64,000 nucleotides of DNA, from NCBI GenBank assembly GCA_023238725.1, contig CM041540.1:4594708-4658707 (forward strand), in the 5' to 3' direction. Source of the stretch: Scortum barcoo. Taxonomy: Eukaryota > Chordata > Actinopteri > Centrarchiformes > Terapontidae. Positions within the stretch are counted from its first letter, which is position 1. Each line of letters opens with the position of its first letter. The notes beneath the pieces are model-generated. The model saw only the letters and a program-made list of their open reading frames with translations. It searched no databases and was not told the origin of the DNA. Shown in pieces: positions 36,890 to 49,322 of this stretch. Both the position numbers and the translations under genes were made by a program.

Positions 36890-37430
36890 CTCAGGTAAGT
36901 TAAGTAAATTTGAATAATTTATTGATTAAGAACCCTGCAAACAATTTAAATAATAAATAATGTTAAAAATTGATAAATGATCATATATACACATATATCA
37001 TTTATGTATGTATGTATGTACGTGTATTTTTAAAAAATAATTAATAATAAATAAATATTATAATGTGATATTGTTAAATAAAGTAAAAAAGTAAATAATA
37101 TACATATATAATAAATAAAAAAGATCATAAATCTTATAATAAATACCTATTAAAAATACATCTTGAAACTTTAAAATACAAATGTAAAATAAATAAATAA
37201 ATATAAAATAAATAATAAAAATTACAATTACAAAATATTTTTAAAAAAATAACAGCAAATAGATATGTAAAATTAAAACCAGACAAAAACAATTAATTTC
37301 AAAATATAATGTGATAGTTTAAATGTTTTAAATATATTTAAAAAATCGGCATAAAAATTAAGATAAAAATAAAAAACTTCAAAATAAAATAGATAATTGA
37401 ATAAATATTAAAAAATTGAGCACTTCCTTC
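36890..37430. repeat. Extremely A+T-rich low-complexity tract
   Basis: Over 500 bp built of degenerate TAAA, AATA and ATATA units, including a (TATG)n run near 37005-37020, with almost no G or C. Sharply different from both flanks. No ORF or known element is visible. Confidence 0.75.
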
Positions 37431-38544
37431 AGATCAGATAAAATACGTGCTGTCCCTGTCTTTACCGTTTCCTCTCTGCGGAGACAAATGGCGAGCTGAC
37501 CAGCCTCGAATAATTCTCGTGTTTATAGCGAGCTGTCAGAAAGGTGACACAGGAGACGGATAATGTGATCCGACAGAGTAAATTATATGCAGAAGAGAGT
37601 TTACTGTGTGGTAGATGCAGCAAAATGATGCTCCCTGTGGACCCGCTGTTTATTCTCAAGCTTGGAAATAAATATGCTTCCCTCCCCCCTCCTGTCCTTT
37701 CACATCACCGCTCAACTTATAAAACTTTAATGTTTGTCATCAGTTTGTTTGTGTGAGGAATCTTTTAGCATGACAATAAGTCTTTTCTGGGACCGGATGT
37801 ACCCGTCGACCAATTCCTGCCGCCATTGTTGGGCCATCCCGAGTGTCGGCCCGCTCTTTGTCGCCATCATTGTGCGTGCTCATCTGTGCTGATACTTGCT
37901 CCGTCAGACATTCAGACATTGCGGCTGACACTGTTAATCACTGAAGTATGCACGCAGACGCACAGACGGCCTGATGTGCATTCACGCAAAGACGAGTCCA
38001 TCGGGGGAAACGAACGAGATTTCCTCGGTGGAGAAAACGACAAAAGAGCTCTGATCACCTTCCTTGTTGAAAAGCGAGCGTCTGAAATGTTCCTCTCTGT
38101 TTATCTGCGGAGAAATCTGCAGAGGCGGGATTAATTGAATACACACTCCTGTCACATTTCGAGATGACAGAAGAAAAGGTTCGTGTCGCACAAAAAAAAA
38201 AAACGAGGCTTTTCCCCCCGAAGACTCATCAGACGCACAGACTCCTTTTGATCTGACACAGAAAAGAGTTGTCTGAAATTTAATGTTGGATTAATTCAGG
38301 CATTTAACTTTTATATGAGACAGCAGAGGATTATTCTGGATGTGTAATGTTGTCTGTTTTGACTGTTTTTGACTGCGTGTTGTGACTGCAGGTTTGTGTG
38401 TGTGTGGTTTTAGCTTCTGGGGATTGGCAGCTTTTCTCTGTTTTAAATCACCACAAGTTGAATATTTTTGGATTTCGTTTGCTGGAACCACAATGGACAT
38501 TTCTCACAAGGTTTTGACATTTGTATATTTGATATTGTGTAAGT

Positions 38545-38680
38545 AATGAGTAACTATAACAATTATGTATATGTAGTGAAGTAAAAGTACAAAATAGTAC
38601 CAGAAACCATGAAAGTACTCAAATAAAGTGCGTCATTATAGTGCTTTAGTAGTAAATGTATGTAGTTACTTTGCACCATC
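38545..38680. repeat. Dispersed AGTAC-rich fish repeat (family B)
   Basis: Contains GAAGTAAAAGTACAAAATAG, CATGAAAGTACTCAAATAAAG, TAAATGTATGTAGTTACTTT and GCACCAT, the order of the common teleost repeat with AAGTAC motifs. Non-coding. Confidence 0.6.
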
Positions 38681-39474
38681 GTTCCTTATCAGAGTAAAAA
38701 TAGATGAATATAGTCAGCCTAAAATAATAAAAAAAAAATTGTCATTGATTAGGTGCTTGAAAAAGATTTATGTTTTATTCTCTCTGAAGTTTGTTTTGTT
38801 TGATCTCTGAAGCACCTGATTCTGCCGGATGACACGCATGACTGTCATTTCGCTTTATTCTCCGTTCGCGTGGTTACAGAGTGATTTCTGTCAACAAACA
38901 TACTGAACAACATCTCGTGATTTATTTCCTCTGTGACCCCCGAGCACATGGCAGTCACCGGTGTTGCCTGTCATGTGTGTTGTGGGAGGAAAAGGACGTT
39001 TCCTGAGTGGTTTCGTTATTGTGTGGGGAATTTCTGAATATCACTAAAACCTTTTTGCCACTTGTAGAGAGGTCATTTAGCATTAAATAACTTTTCAGTG
39101 GATTTAACTTCATCTCAACTGTGGCTGAACTTGATTATGCAACAGATTTGTGAGACATAAACGCAGGCTTACAGCGTTTTTTGCAGCAATGCATTTATCC
39201 AACTTTTTGGCTCCTGATATTGATTTTAAAACCTTAACTTATCAGTCAATACTGAGTATCTAACACTAGTGCTCTTTCTTTCCTTAAAATATTAAACCTT
39301 CGTGGAAACTTCAGGGATCGTTCTCCTGCAAGATAACCTTTAACTATGGCTGGAGATGTTCATGCTTTTACACATTTTTTAGTTTTCATTGTCATATTTT
39401 TAAAATAATTTATGCTCTAGATTTTGAATTTTTTTATTTTAAGTGAAAGAAAATAGATATTGTAGCCATTTTTA

Positions 39475-39890
39475 GGGATATCGGTCTGTTGGTCGGTCCA
39501 CTGCTTTGGTCCAGACTGAAATATCTGAACAACTATTGGATGAGTTGGCATGAAATTTACGCTCCTCAGATCCTAACATGTCCTAAATATATAACTAATA
39601 TCATAATTATCAATGATTTGCTGACTTTGCCTCTAGTGCAACCATAAGGTTGACACCTTCTTTAGTTTTGGGTGAAATGCATCAACAGTTATTGAACAGA
39701 CATACTATACTATGACCAATTATCAATACTGCAATACTGACCAATTATCTGGAAAACCAGTGACATCCCACCTCCATCATCAATTAGCACTAAACAGGTT
39801 TACTTTGGCTTTGGTGCTCTAACACCTGCTAATGAGCACTAAACAGTAAAAGTAAGCTCAGCTTTAGTGCTAATTAGTGAAATGTAAGAG
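39475..39890 (+). repeat. Dispersed repeat family C, forward copy
   Basis: Contains GTCGGTCCACTGCTTTGGTC, then CAGACTGAAATATCTGAAC, ACTATTGGATGAGTTGGCATG and CCTCTAGTGCAACCATAAGG. This is a very frequent teleost repeat. The later GCTAATTAGTGAAATG part also matches. Other copies lie at 49085, 52209 and 62541. Confidence 0.65.
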
Positions 39891-40269
39891 CCTGCAAGGC
39901 TGATCTTTAGCCTTGTAGTTATTAGCTACAGTCATTTGTATTTCTCTTGTATGTGTTCACCAGGAATAAACACTGTATTTTGTATTTTTAGAGATATTTA
40001 TATTTTATATCGTTTGTGCTTTGTATCTATGAGGATATGCTGCATAAGTTACATATTCAATATAATGTACAGTATTTAGATACCAACCTGGTGAAAGAAA
40101 AACAGCTGAAAATATTTTATTTTATTTTGTAACTTTTATTTTTCTTCGATTTTTCTTCTAACAGTTTTATTTATTATATTACATATGTTATATTTATTAT
40201 TCTTCTAACAGTGATATATTTAGCATGCATCAGTTTTAGTGTATTGCATCAGTGCCCCACGAATTATGT

Positions 40270-40500
40270 GAAAATGTAATACTGCACATACAATGGGGCT
40301 GTGTGGTTTTCTTGTATTCTTTCCTGCGTTTGTGTGGGTTTTCTCTCTGTGCTGTAGTTTCCTCCCACGGTCGAAAGATGTGCCGCTGGACCGAAATATG
40401 TGTCCTGTAACAGGCTGGCGAACCTGTCCGATGTGACCGGTGCATTTTGGGATAAAGCTCCCCTGTGATCCGGTTAAGCGCTGGTAGATGAATAGATGGG
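40270..40500 (+). repeat. Dispersed teleost repeat with TTTCCTCCCAC motif (family F)
   Basis: Has GTGGGTTTTCTCTCTGTGC, then AGTTTCCTCCCACGGTCGAA, CCTGTAACAGGCTGGCGAACC and GATCCGGTTAAGCGCTGG. It follows the order of a repeat found throughout fish genomes (TCCGGTTTCCTCCCAC...GCGACAGGCTGGCGACCTG...). Diverged single copy. Confidence 0.6.
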
Positions 40501-40559
40501 CTCAGATCAAACTAAATTGGATCTCCAATATATTTCCTCCGTTAATGGTGTAGCACTTC

Positions 40560-40890
40560 TCACAAATAGCCTCCAGATTGTACTTACAGAAGATCTGCTC
40601 CGGAGGAGGGGGTAGCGCGGCATATATCTAATTTGCTTTTCAGATCGCTTGTTTCCTCAGAGTACCTCTTTGAAAATCTAAAGTCTCAAACATAATTACG
40701 CCCAACGGTGGAAAACCTCTACCTAACGCACAAATTGACAGCCTCAAAAAATAATAACCTCTCCGTCTGGTGAGCTAATTTGCTACTGTGTGTGTGATGA
40801 TCTGCGAGTGTTAGCCAGCGTTCGTGAGTCAGCACTGTGGAGAGCGGTAATTGGGGCCCGACTAATGGGGAATGACTATTCTGACATCTA
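40560..40890. other. Candidate conserved non-coding element
   Basis: Unique sequence with several ATTTGC/TAATTG-type motifs (ATCTAATTTGCTTTTCAG, GAGCTAATTTGCTACTG, GGTAATTGGGGCCCG) and no repeat similarity. Enhancer-like by texture only. Confidence 0.25.
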
Positions 40891-41204
40891 GTTAAGCAAT
40901 ATGTGGGGCAGCATGAACACGGACATTTCAGTGTATTCTTGTGTCAATTTAGGGAGCTTACAAACCAGCCACTTTTAATATAAGTGGAATGACTAACAGA
41001 AATGAAAATGGTTCATTGAGGCACATTAGAGGTAATTTTGTATACTATTATCTATGATTATGTTGAGATTACAGGATATGCTATCAAAAATGTGTTAGTT
41101 TTGTGTTGCTGTGTGGAAAATTGTGAGCTATCTACACATCTAGTTGATACAAAGCAAGAAAAGCATTTTTTTAATGAAATGTGGTGATGCACGTCAATTA
41201 ATCA

Positions 41205-41610
41205 GTCTTCTTTTAGCTCTGTTTTTGGTCTCCACCAACTACTTAGGGAAATATCTAGTTCTTTAGCTGCTACATTCTCCACTTTGTACACTAACTAGTC
41301 TCTATCTGTGCCTGTGTGCTGTCTTTTTTGTGCTGTGCAGGTTGTGTACTGTACATTGGGGTTTTAGAGTTTTTTTTTATTTTGTTGGAAACAGCTGCCT
41401 GCTGCAGCCGAAAGTGATGCTAATGAGAGTGGTGAGAGGTGAAGTTGCAGGCCAGAAAACAGAAATAAATGAGCTGATGATGAGCAGCAGAGCTGAGAGG
41501 GAAACGCAGAATCCGGAGAAGAATCTTTTTTGCTTCATCTCTAAATAGTAATGTGATCCGTTGTTTTGACATTAAATATAGATTATAGCCACTTTAATGC
41601 CAAAACCAAG
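41205..41610 (+). repeat. Dispersed repeat family D, longer copy
   Basis: Carries TTAGCTGCTACATTCTCCAC, then GTGTGCTGTCTTTTTTGTGC, GCAGGTTGTGTACTG, GCAGCCGAAAGTGATGCTAA, AATAAATGAGCTGATGATGAG and the end AGATTATAGCCACTTTAATG. Recognised as a common teleost repeat; a second copy is at 44890-45065. Confidence 0.6.
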
Positions 41611-44600
41611 AGTCTGTATGTGTCTCCCACTGAACATGCAAATCATTACAAATGACTCAGAAATATAGTATGATAAGTGTTAGGGGTTTTATTGACACAT
41701 GAGTAAATACTGCATTTGTCAGGAACTACTTTCAGCTGTGGATTAATACAGTTTAGGGCAGAACGGCGTATATAAGGTAACTCAGAATAACATACAGTGA
41801 ACAACAATAGAGCTCTCAGATAAATATGATAGCAAGCTTCAACTACACAGACTGCAACATGTTAGTACCATCAATTCATCAACACCATCAATTTTTTTGT
41901 CTTTTAGGATGTGTTGACGATGGGAAAAATATGAGTTACTTATCCATTCAGCGCAGATTTATGCACAGCCAGTAGTCACTGGTATCTTTTGCAGTCACTG
42001 ATCTGCAGCTTCTCTGTTATTAACCTTTGAGTTTTATACATTCAGGGACTTTCAGTCAGGACAGATAATCATCTCACAGCCTCATGTTCTTGTTCCACCG
42101 TTCACACACACACACAAACACACACACTTTGGCTGTATTTGTTTTCTTGAATGCCGCTCGTCTCGTTTTAATTCACCTTTCGCCAAACTAATGTTTTTCT
42201 GACACGGTCATCCTAGCAACGCAGCTGCAGATAGAAAAATTTCATCAAACACATATCAACTTAATTTCCTCCACATAGCAGCTGGACCCCGAAAAAAACG
42301 CAAGAAGACAAAAAAAAAAAAGAGAAAAGAAACGCATTTCAGCATTTTCTGATGGTGCCATGGGCCTACACAGCGTTGAGCTGCACTGACTTTGCTGTCA
42401 TACACCCACCCAGTCACCCTCATCAAACCCACATGTCGTAGCTGCACATGAACAAGCTCGCTGCAGTTGCTGTGCTCCTCCTGCTGCTTTGTTGCATTCC
42501 CAGCGATGTGTCGTGTCTTCCGCGAGACAGCATTGTCAAAGGTTCATGAAAGCAGCCTTGGCTCTCGGGAGCAACAATTCTTTTATACCTGCTCATATTT
42601 GTCTGCGAGTGCCTAGAAATCTTGTTGCGTAATACAGTCAAATAACACAGTTTGAGAAATATTACATCCATCCATCTATTCCTACAATAATTTCCTGTTT
42701 TGTTTTTTTTTCTGAACACCCATCTCCTCCACCTTCTCCTGATGTATCCTGAGATATTTCTGATGCCTGATGGGATATATAATCCCATCAGTGTGCCCCA
42801 GCGTGTCCTCCCCATCGGACGTGCCCAGAAAACCTCCAACAGCGAGGCATCGAGAGGCATGGTAATGAGATGCCTCGACTACTTCGGCTGGCTCCTTTCG
42901 ACGTGAAAGATCCGTAGACCTGAGAAGCTCCTCTTCTAAACTTTTTCTTTTGATTTGATACCCAAAGTCGGCGTAGGTGAGCATTGGAATATAGATCAAT
43001 TATTGAACAGAAAGCATCACCTCACCTTCTTCAAAAAGCCCCGGGTATTGTTTGAAGTATCTGGATACTGGAGTTTCTGCACAACTTTAAAAACAGTTAT
43101 TTTTTTATGCGTTTTTTGACAGTTTTTCTGCATTCTGTACAAAACCTTTTTATATTATTCACAAAATAGTGCAATCTTTTCAAATGAATCATCTCAAAAT
43201 ACTCGCCCATGCAGAAACTTTGCTTTACGTTGTTCAAAACAACAAAACAGACAAAGACTTTTTGGTCAAGCCAAGCAGCCTGATTTGCATGTTAAAACCT
43301 TGCCTTCTTTTTCACTGCAGCACGCCTGGCGAATCGCTGTATGAGATGGACGTTATTGTCAGATTCCCTTTTTCACAAATTTACAGACGTTGTCGCATGC
43401 ATCAAATATTGAACTCAGGATACACTCATACATTGTTTTAGACCCTTTAGACCTTCAGTTTAGCATCAACATAATGTGACGTCCGCATTCACCTCATGAG
43501 TCATTACTACGTTTCCACATATTCTGGCTTCTCTGTATTTTCTACAACTGTCTGGACTGGAATGAGGGAGGAGATGTGGTTAGGAAGGAAATGTTCTAAA
43601 AAAAGTTGCATTTGTACAACATGTATAATAAAAATACGAGAAGTAAACTGAAAATATAACTTGAGGTATGTTCCCTGTTTTACCCTCCTGCAAATGATTT
43701 TTCCTGCGTGGTTATGAGGTTAAGTAACTGCACTGTATGTCTGTTTTACGGCTTGCAGACGGTAATTTAATGCACTGATGCATGTTTCCCCTCAATGCCT
43801 ATTTGGGCCATAGACAAGCTAAAGCCATCCGAGTGCCCCAAATGACCACAGTCGCCTGCTGTGCCTGCGTGTGGGTTGTGATCCAGCCTGCAGATGGGGT
43901 CGCGACTTCAGCCGAGTGCAAATGGACTGGCAGACAGCGAGGACATGCCTGAGACGACGACGCGGCGCCTCGGTGGGTCCTCCTGGCCTCGTCTGGGAGC
44001 TCAAGATATGGTGGGCTAGCAGGACGGGGAGGTGAGGGAAGGCCAGACTAGTTCAGCTTGTTGGTTATGCAGGCTGGGTTTTAAAGTAGGCCAGCTCATG
44101 CCTGGGAGCAGCCGTGCCAAATGAACTTCCTTGGTTAGCTGTGTGAGGCGGCGTTTTGGAGGAGGCTCCGGGGAGCTGGGGCTGTCAGGGCAGGGCAATG
44201 CGAGGCGCTGGAAATGCAGCAGAAAGGAAACTCGCTCGGTTTGGTTCACCAACAGACCCGTTTGCAGTGCAGAAAGCTTTAGATTTTGTCTAAGAAACCA
44301 TTTTCATTTTCAATTTTGATCAAATGTTCAGGCTACAATACCGTATGTATAACAGCGTCAAACAATATTTGGAACAAGAGATAAAGACTTGAGCTATTTA
44401 ATTGATCCACTTGAATCTGGATCCCATGTGGCCCCCATATAAATATAGCAGATAGGACCAGATCCCCAGGAGGTGCTGAAGCAAAGCTTGCAGGTAACTG
44501 ATGGAAACATTCGGTTTAATCTCAGCGGTAATGTTGGTGATGGGAGAAGGTGTAATTGCGGTGATATTTGAAGAGCAGCATCCAAGGACTGATAGGCTTT

Positions 44601-44889
44601 AGGTACCCCGGGCAGAAAGATCATTGGTCAGAGATGGTGACGTCAGGATTGTTGTCAGATTTGAGAAGCTCCAAAGTGTTTTAGGTGTTGAATAATGTGA
44701 ACAATTTGCGATTGTTGCCCTTTTTTGCCCATTTGCCCATCGTTGATAGTTGCTTCGGCTTCACCTAAACCTGCAATAACTCATTTGCTGGCTGCAGAAA
44801 CAGGCATGATTGTAGGAAAACTTGATAGTCAGTGGTTTATGCATCCATTTGGGGATGACAAAAATAAGTTTAAAATTCACTGTCCTTTT

Positions 44890-45065
44890 TTCTCCACCAA
44901 CCTCTGAGGAGAACATCTACGTTTTTAGCTGCAAAATGCTCCATTATGTAGTCTCTAACTTTCGTTGTCTGTGTGCCATTTTGTGGCTGAAAATGATGCT
45001 GTAAGAGCTGTGAGGCTGGATCAAAATAGTGAAGTTGTCACCCTGTCTGCTGGGAATAGCATAAA
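44890..45065 (+). repeat. Dispersed repeat family D, partial copy
   Basis: TTTTTAGCTGCAAAATGCTCC, then ATTATGTAGTCTCTAACTTTC, GTTGTCTGTGTGCCATTTTG and AAAATGATGCTGTAAGAGCTG follow the same order as 41250-41450. Truncated and diverged. Confidence 0.55.
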
Positions 45066-45474
45066 ATTGAGAACATTTAACTAAAAAGTGCTTATTTTAG
45101 GTCCTTTCGCATGAGCACCCTTCTTTTAAAGAACACACTAACACTAACCTTTTTAAAGCAGCTGTTGGTCACTTTGGCCACCCTTTAAGACATCTCCGCT
45201 GTCACATAAATAAAGGATCTGGCGTACATTTTTCACTGTCGCTCACAACAGGACCTGGCCTCCACACTTATTTAACTGTCAAAATCCACCAGGAGAGTCT
45301 TTTAACTGTTTCCAAGATGAAATGGCAATAGCTGTTAAGCAGCGAGGGAATCCCATGCTGTCAGACGAAGCTCTTTAAATCAACGTTTCTTCTCGTCTCT
45401 CATGAAACGCCGGATTTCCTGCAGCCTGGGGGGGGGGCGGGCTCTCAGCGCATTTGTGGCACACTGCAGATGTA

Positions 45475-45489
45475 TACGTCATATATAAG
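45475..45489 (+). promoter_or_regulatory. Candidate TATA box with CRE half-site inside abtb3 intron 1
   Basis: TACGTCA (45475-45481) directly abuts TATATAAG (45482-45489) in the sense direction of abtb3, followed by over 400 bp of purine-rich, G+C-rich sequence. Could be an internal start site, but no exon is identified. Confidence 0.2.
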
Positions 45490-45499
45490 CTGATCTGTA

Positions 45500-45935
45500 C
45501 TGTGTAGGAGAAAGAGAAGAGGTGACTGGATCAGAGAGAAAAGGTTGGGGGGGAGTGCAATAAGTGCGCTGACTGAAGGGGGAAGCAATCGAGGAAGACA
45601 GAGGAGAAGTGTGAAGAGGAAGAGGAGGAGGCGGAAGAGGGGGGCGGCGAAGGCCCCGAGTGGCAGGGGCCCGTTCCCGCTGAGCAGGCCGGGATAATCA
45701 GAGCAGGGAAATGAGCCGAGTCCCACGCAGTCCTCGCCAACCGCCCCGGAGCGACCGATGACAAGCCTGATGGATGGCAGCGCGCAGTGAGCACACTCCT
45801 CTGGGAGAGGAGGGAGGAGAAGGGAGGCGAGGGGAGGACTGTGACGGGAGGGGGGAGCAGGGAGCCGCAGGTGGTCAAGAGAGGTAGCCAGATACCAGGA
45901 GATACGGGGAGGAAAAAAGAGGAGGCGAACAAAGT
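45500..45935. repeat. Purine-rich low-complexity tract
   Basis: GA-rich sequence (GAGGAAGAGGAGGAGGCGGA and similar). It creates long spurious frames on the minus strand. Confidence 0.6.
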
Positions 45936-48900
45936 GGGAATGTGTTGATGACCACTGGGAGGACAAGTGACATGTTTGAAATAAAGTTATACAAATATTT
46001 CTTGGTGGCAGAGCTGCTCTCCAGGTAGAAACAATCTTATTGGTTGACTTATGCCTCTGTAGCCTGGTTACTGACCTTCAAATCGCCGCGTACAAGCCCC
46101 CGGTGCCTTTTACAGTTTATTAGAAAGCAACCAGCGAGACAATCAGGATTTAGACTCGGGGCATCCTATTTTAAGATGGATGAGTTTGACACAGCTTTTG
46201 TTGCCGTTGTTGTACATCAAGCTTAGAGAATAATGACTCCTTTTTGATTGACACAACAAAAGTTATGTCAGCTGCTCCGAGCAACCACCGCTGGCATGCC
46301 TCTGAGCCGACCGGAAATGGCGTCGATGGGGCTGGATGCGTCAATCATGGGGCAAAATAGCAACCACCGACAAGCAGGAAAGAGGCTGAACGTGATGTTG
46401 GAGATGTGACGTGGACACGACCGTAGGCTGAAACAATCATCAGAGTACATAAAAGAAGGATTTTAAGAGCATAAAGGGCATACATATTAATGACTTATTA
46501 TCATTCAGGCAGGAGAATAAAATTGTTAGGTCAGCACAGTAATTATAAAGACTCACCTGCTGCACATTGCCACAGGCTAATGTGTCTAAAGCGAACTTCA
46601 GTGGCCGAGAAGATAATTCAGGTACAGTGACAGCTTTTTCTCTAGAAAGAAAACTTCACTTTCCATTATGACTGTAGTTCTTTGGACCACTCATATAAGC
46701 ATAGTCCACCAAAACCCTGAGTTTTATATATCACACAATCACCCCCATGAGAGATGACGTCTCTCGAAAGGTTGAAGCATTGTTTTGAATCATCACATGA
46801 AAAATCTCAGATGCCTCCTCCTCTTAAACCAACGTTGATCTATTGAGCTGCACCTCCATAATCTGAACTCTGTCCTGCAGCCAAAAAGCAGTTTGTTCAA
46901 CTGTCTGGAAAATAGTCACACTCCTCTTCCTTGTCCTTTTACGTTTTCAGACATGTTCCCATATAGCACCACCGGGTCACACTCAGTGAAACATAATGTA
47001 TAAGACGACGGACTGGACTTTGTCGGGGAATCTGAGCCTCACTTTCCAATTGGCTGGACCGCATCCCGGCCCGAAGTGCACCTTGCGGGCTCATTGCTGG
47101 GAGATCAGCAGCCAAGAGAAATAACCGAGGCAGTAAACACTAATGGCCGGGAGGATGGCCACGAGGGAGAGCTTATTTTTCACTCACCGTGAGAGGTCTG
47201 CCCAATCAAAATATGTCCGACTCCCCACAAAATCACAGCAATCAGTTCACTCGAGGATTTTAAAAGGATTGGTGACAGATAGGGGCTAGCCTCTTAAATT
47301 ATCCAGCATGAGTTCTGCTTTTATTTTGGAAGGCAAATGATGATTTTGCAGGGATTTTGAGCCACTGTGAAGCAACAAAAAATTAATGAGCAGTTATTAA
47401 TTTTTTCTTCCTCAAGCAAAAAATGTAAAATATTTGTCATTGCAGCTGCTCAAATGTGAGGATTTTCTGTTTTTGATATATTTTTTAAATAAAATACATT
47501 TAAATTTTTAACCTTGGGCCTTTGGAAGTTGTTATTTCCCCAGTTTTTGAGACTTGGATATGAATATTTTGGATCAAATGGATGAAATGACTGCGTGTAA
47601 TAAAATCACTTCTAGTGGGAGAATCGTCATCTGACTCAGCATTTCATTCAGCTTTAGCATCTTTCTCTGTTTTGTTTTTTTTTTCTGGCCTTTCTCTGCT
47701 CTCATCAGGCTGCAGCTGTTTGGCAAAGATCCTCAGGACTTAAAAGAAACAAAAGAAATAAAAAGGACTGTTGCACTTACATTCATTACGTGGACACAGA
47801 CACAACAGCTGCATATCTGTTGGATGTGTAAATAGGCAATACATTTTCTGCAGTCCGCCATATCAACATAGGAGGTAATAATAAGTCAGTTTGTGTTTAT
47901 AGCCGCCCCCACGTAGCCAAATAATCACTCAATGCACTCTCAAAGATGAATCAATCACTGTAAAAAAAATGCCAATGCATGAATTGATAGCGAAAACAGT
48001 AATTAGTTGCACCTAAGCGCAGCTTTAAGTTATCATATTATGTAGGCTTTCGAGTGTATATGTTTACACGCTCAAAGTCAGACAGCAGAGCATGTGTGTG
48101 GGAGGCGAGTGACATTAAATGCAGCTCATATTGGGCGCGAAGTGTGTTGACTCATTAGAGAGTGCGATGCAGATTGCAGATGGAGAGACTTGCCAAAACG
48201 GTGTGTGTGTACAGAGGAGTGTGTCACACCGTGGTCAGGACTGCAGGGCCGCACCTCGCCGGCCTCATCTGAAATGCATGGCAGACGTGCATCGACAGGC
48301 GCCACTCAGCGATGTCAGAGACAACATGTCAGGGCTGATGAAAAGTGACTGATGAGCATATCAGTGTCCAATTTAAATCCAGCGTATAATAGACGCTGAT
48401 GAATAAAGCCATCAAAAGTTTGAGCAGGAGCCGGCCGATAGGGAGAGGTGTGTTAGCTCTTGTCACATGTCTAGGAAAGAAAATAAAATCTAACAAAGAA
48501 AGTCGACGTGATGCTTTGTCTCCAGACAGACTGACAACGTGGCGAAGCTCTGTCTCGCCGTAAAATCAGATTCTCTGCTTCAGTTTTTTTTTTATTATTA
48601 TTAGTGGTGCAGATTGATGGTTTTAATTGTTAATTCACTGCAAATCTCCATCTTGTCAAGTCGCATTTGTCAAGACGAGTCCTAAAAGCTTTAGTTGGAG
48701 TTAAATTTAACCTGCTTCCAATAGTTTCTAGTTTAATGACTTGCTCTTTTCTGTCTATTTTCAAGATAAAGACACTCATTTATAGAATGTCATCGAAATG
48801 TTCATTTTTATTGAGAAGATAAGAGGTTTAGGTACAATATGATACAAAACGCTAAGTGGGAAATGGGAACTAAACATAAAGAATGAGGATGATGTATTTG

Positions 48901-49084
48901 GTCACAAACCAAAGAATTAAAATGGTTCAGCTTGATGATGGCGCTACAGAAAAGGTTTGTTATTTGTTGAGATATTTCACTCATAAACCGCACATGTCAG
49001 TAGTGTAATAGGAAAGGTCAGAGTCTCTCCAAAGATCCTTTTGGAGGCCACAAATGTCAGTGAGTGTCTGCGTCCACCACCATG

Positions 49085-49322
49085 ACTTTTCTTTTGCCAA
49101 TCCTTAAAGCAGATGTTGAGATATTTAGCTGGAGGAGTGTAAAGTCTGACCTGCTCCTGGTTCTGCAGGAATAGTCAGAGGATCACCAAAGTCATTAGGA
49201 TTCATTGTCTGGGCAGCATGAACGTCTAAACCAAGTTTTGCTGCAGTGCATCCAATTAAAATTGAGATATTTTTGTCTGAACCAAAGTTGTGGACCGACC
49301 AACAAACCACTAGATATTTTCA
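49085..49322 (-). repeat. Dispersed repeat family C, reverse copy
   Basis: On the minus strand it reads GTTGGTCGGTCCACAACTTT, ATATCTCAATTTTAATTGGA, TGAATCCTAATGACTTTGG and TGATCCTCTGAC, the family C order. Confidence 0.6.

Noticed and set aside
45445..45966. 173- and 133-codon frames on the minus strand
   Set aside because: They lie in the purine-rich tract, so the peptide is only Leu/Pro/Ser-rich. No domain, splice context or start context supports a gene.
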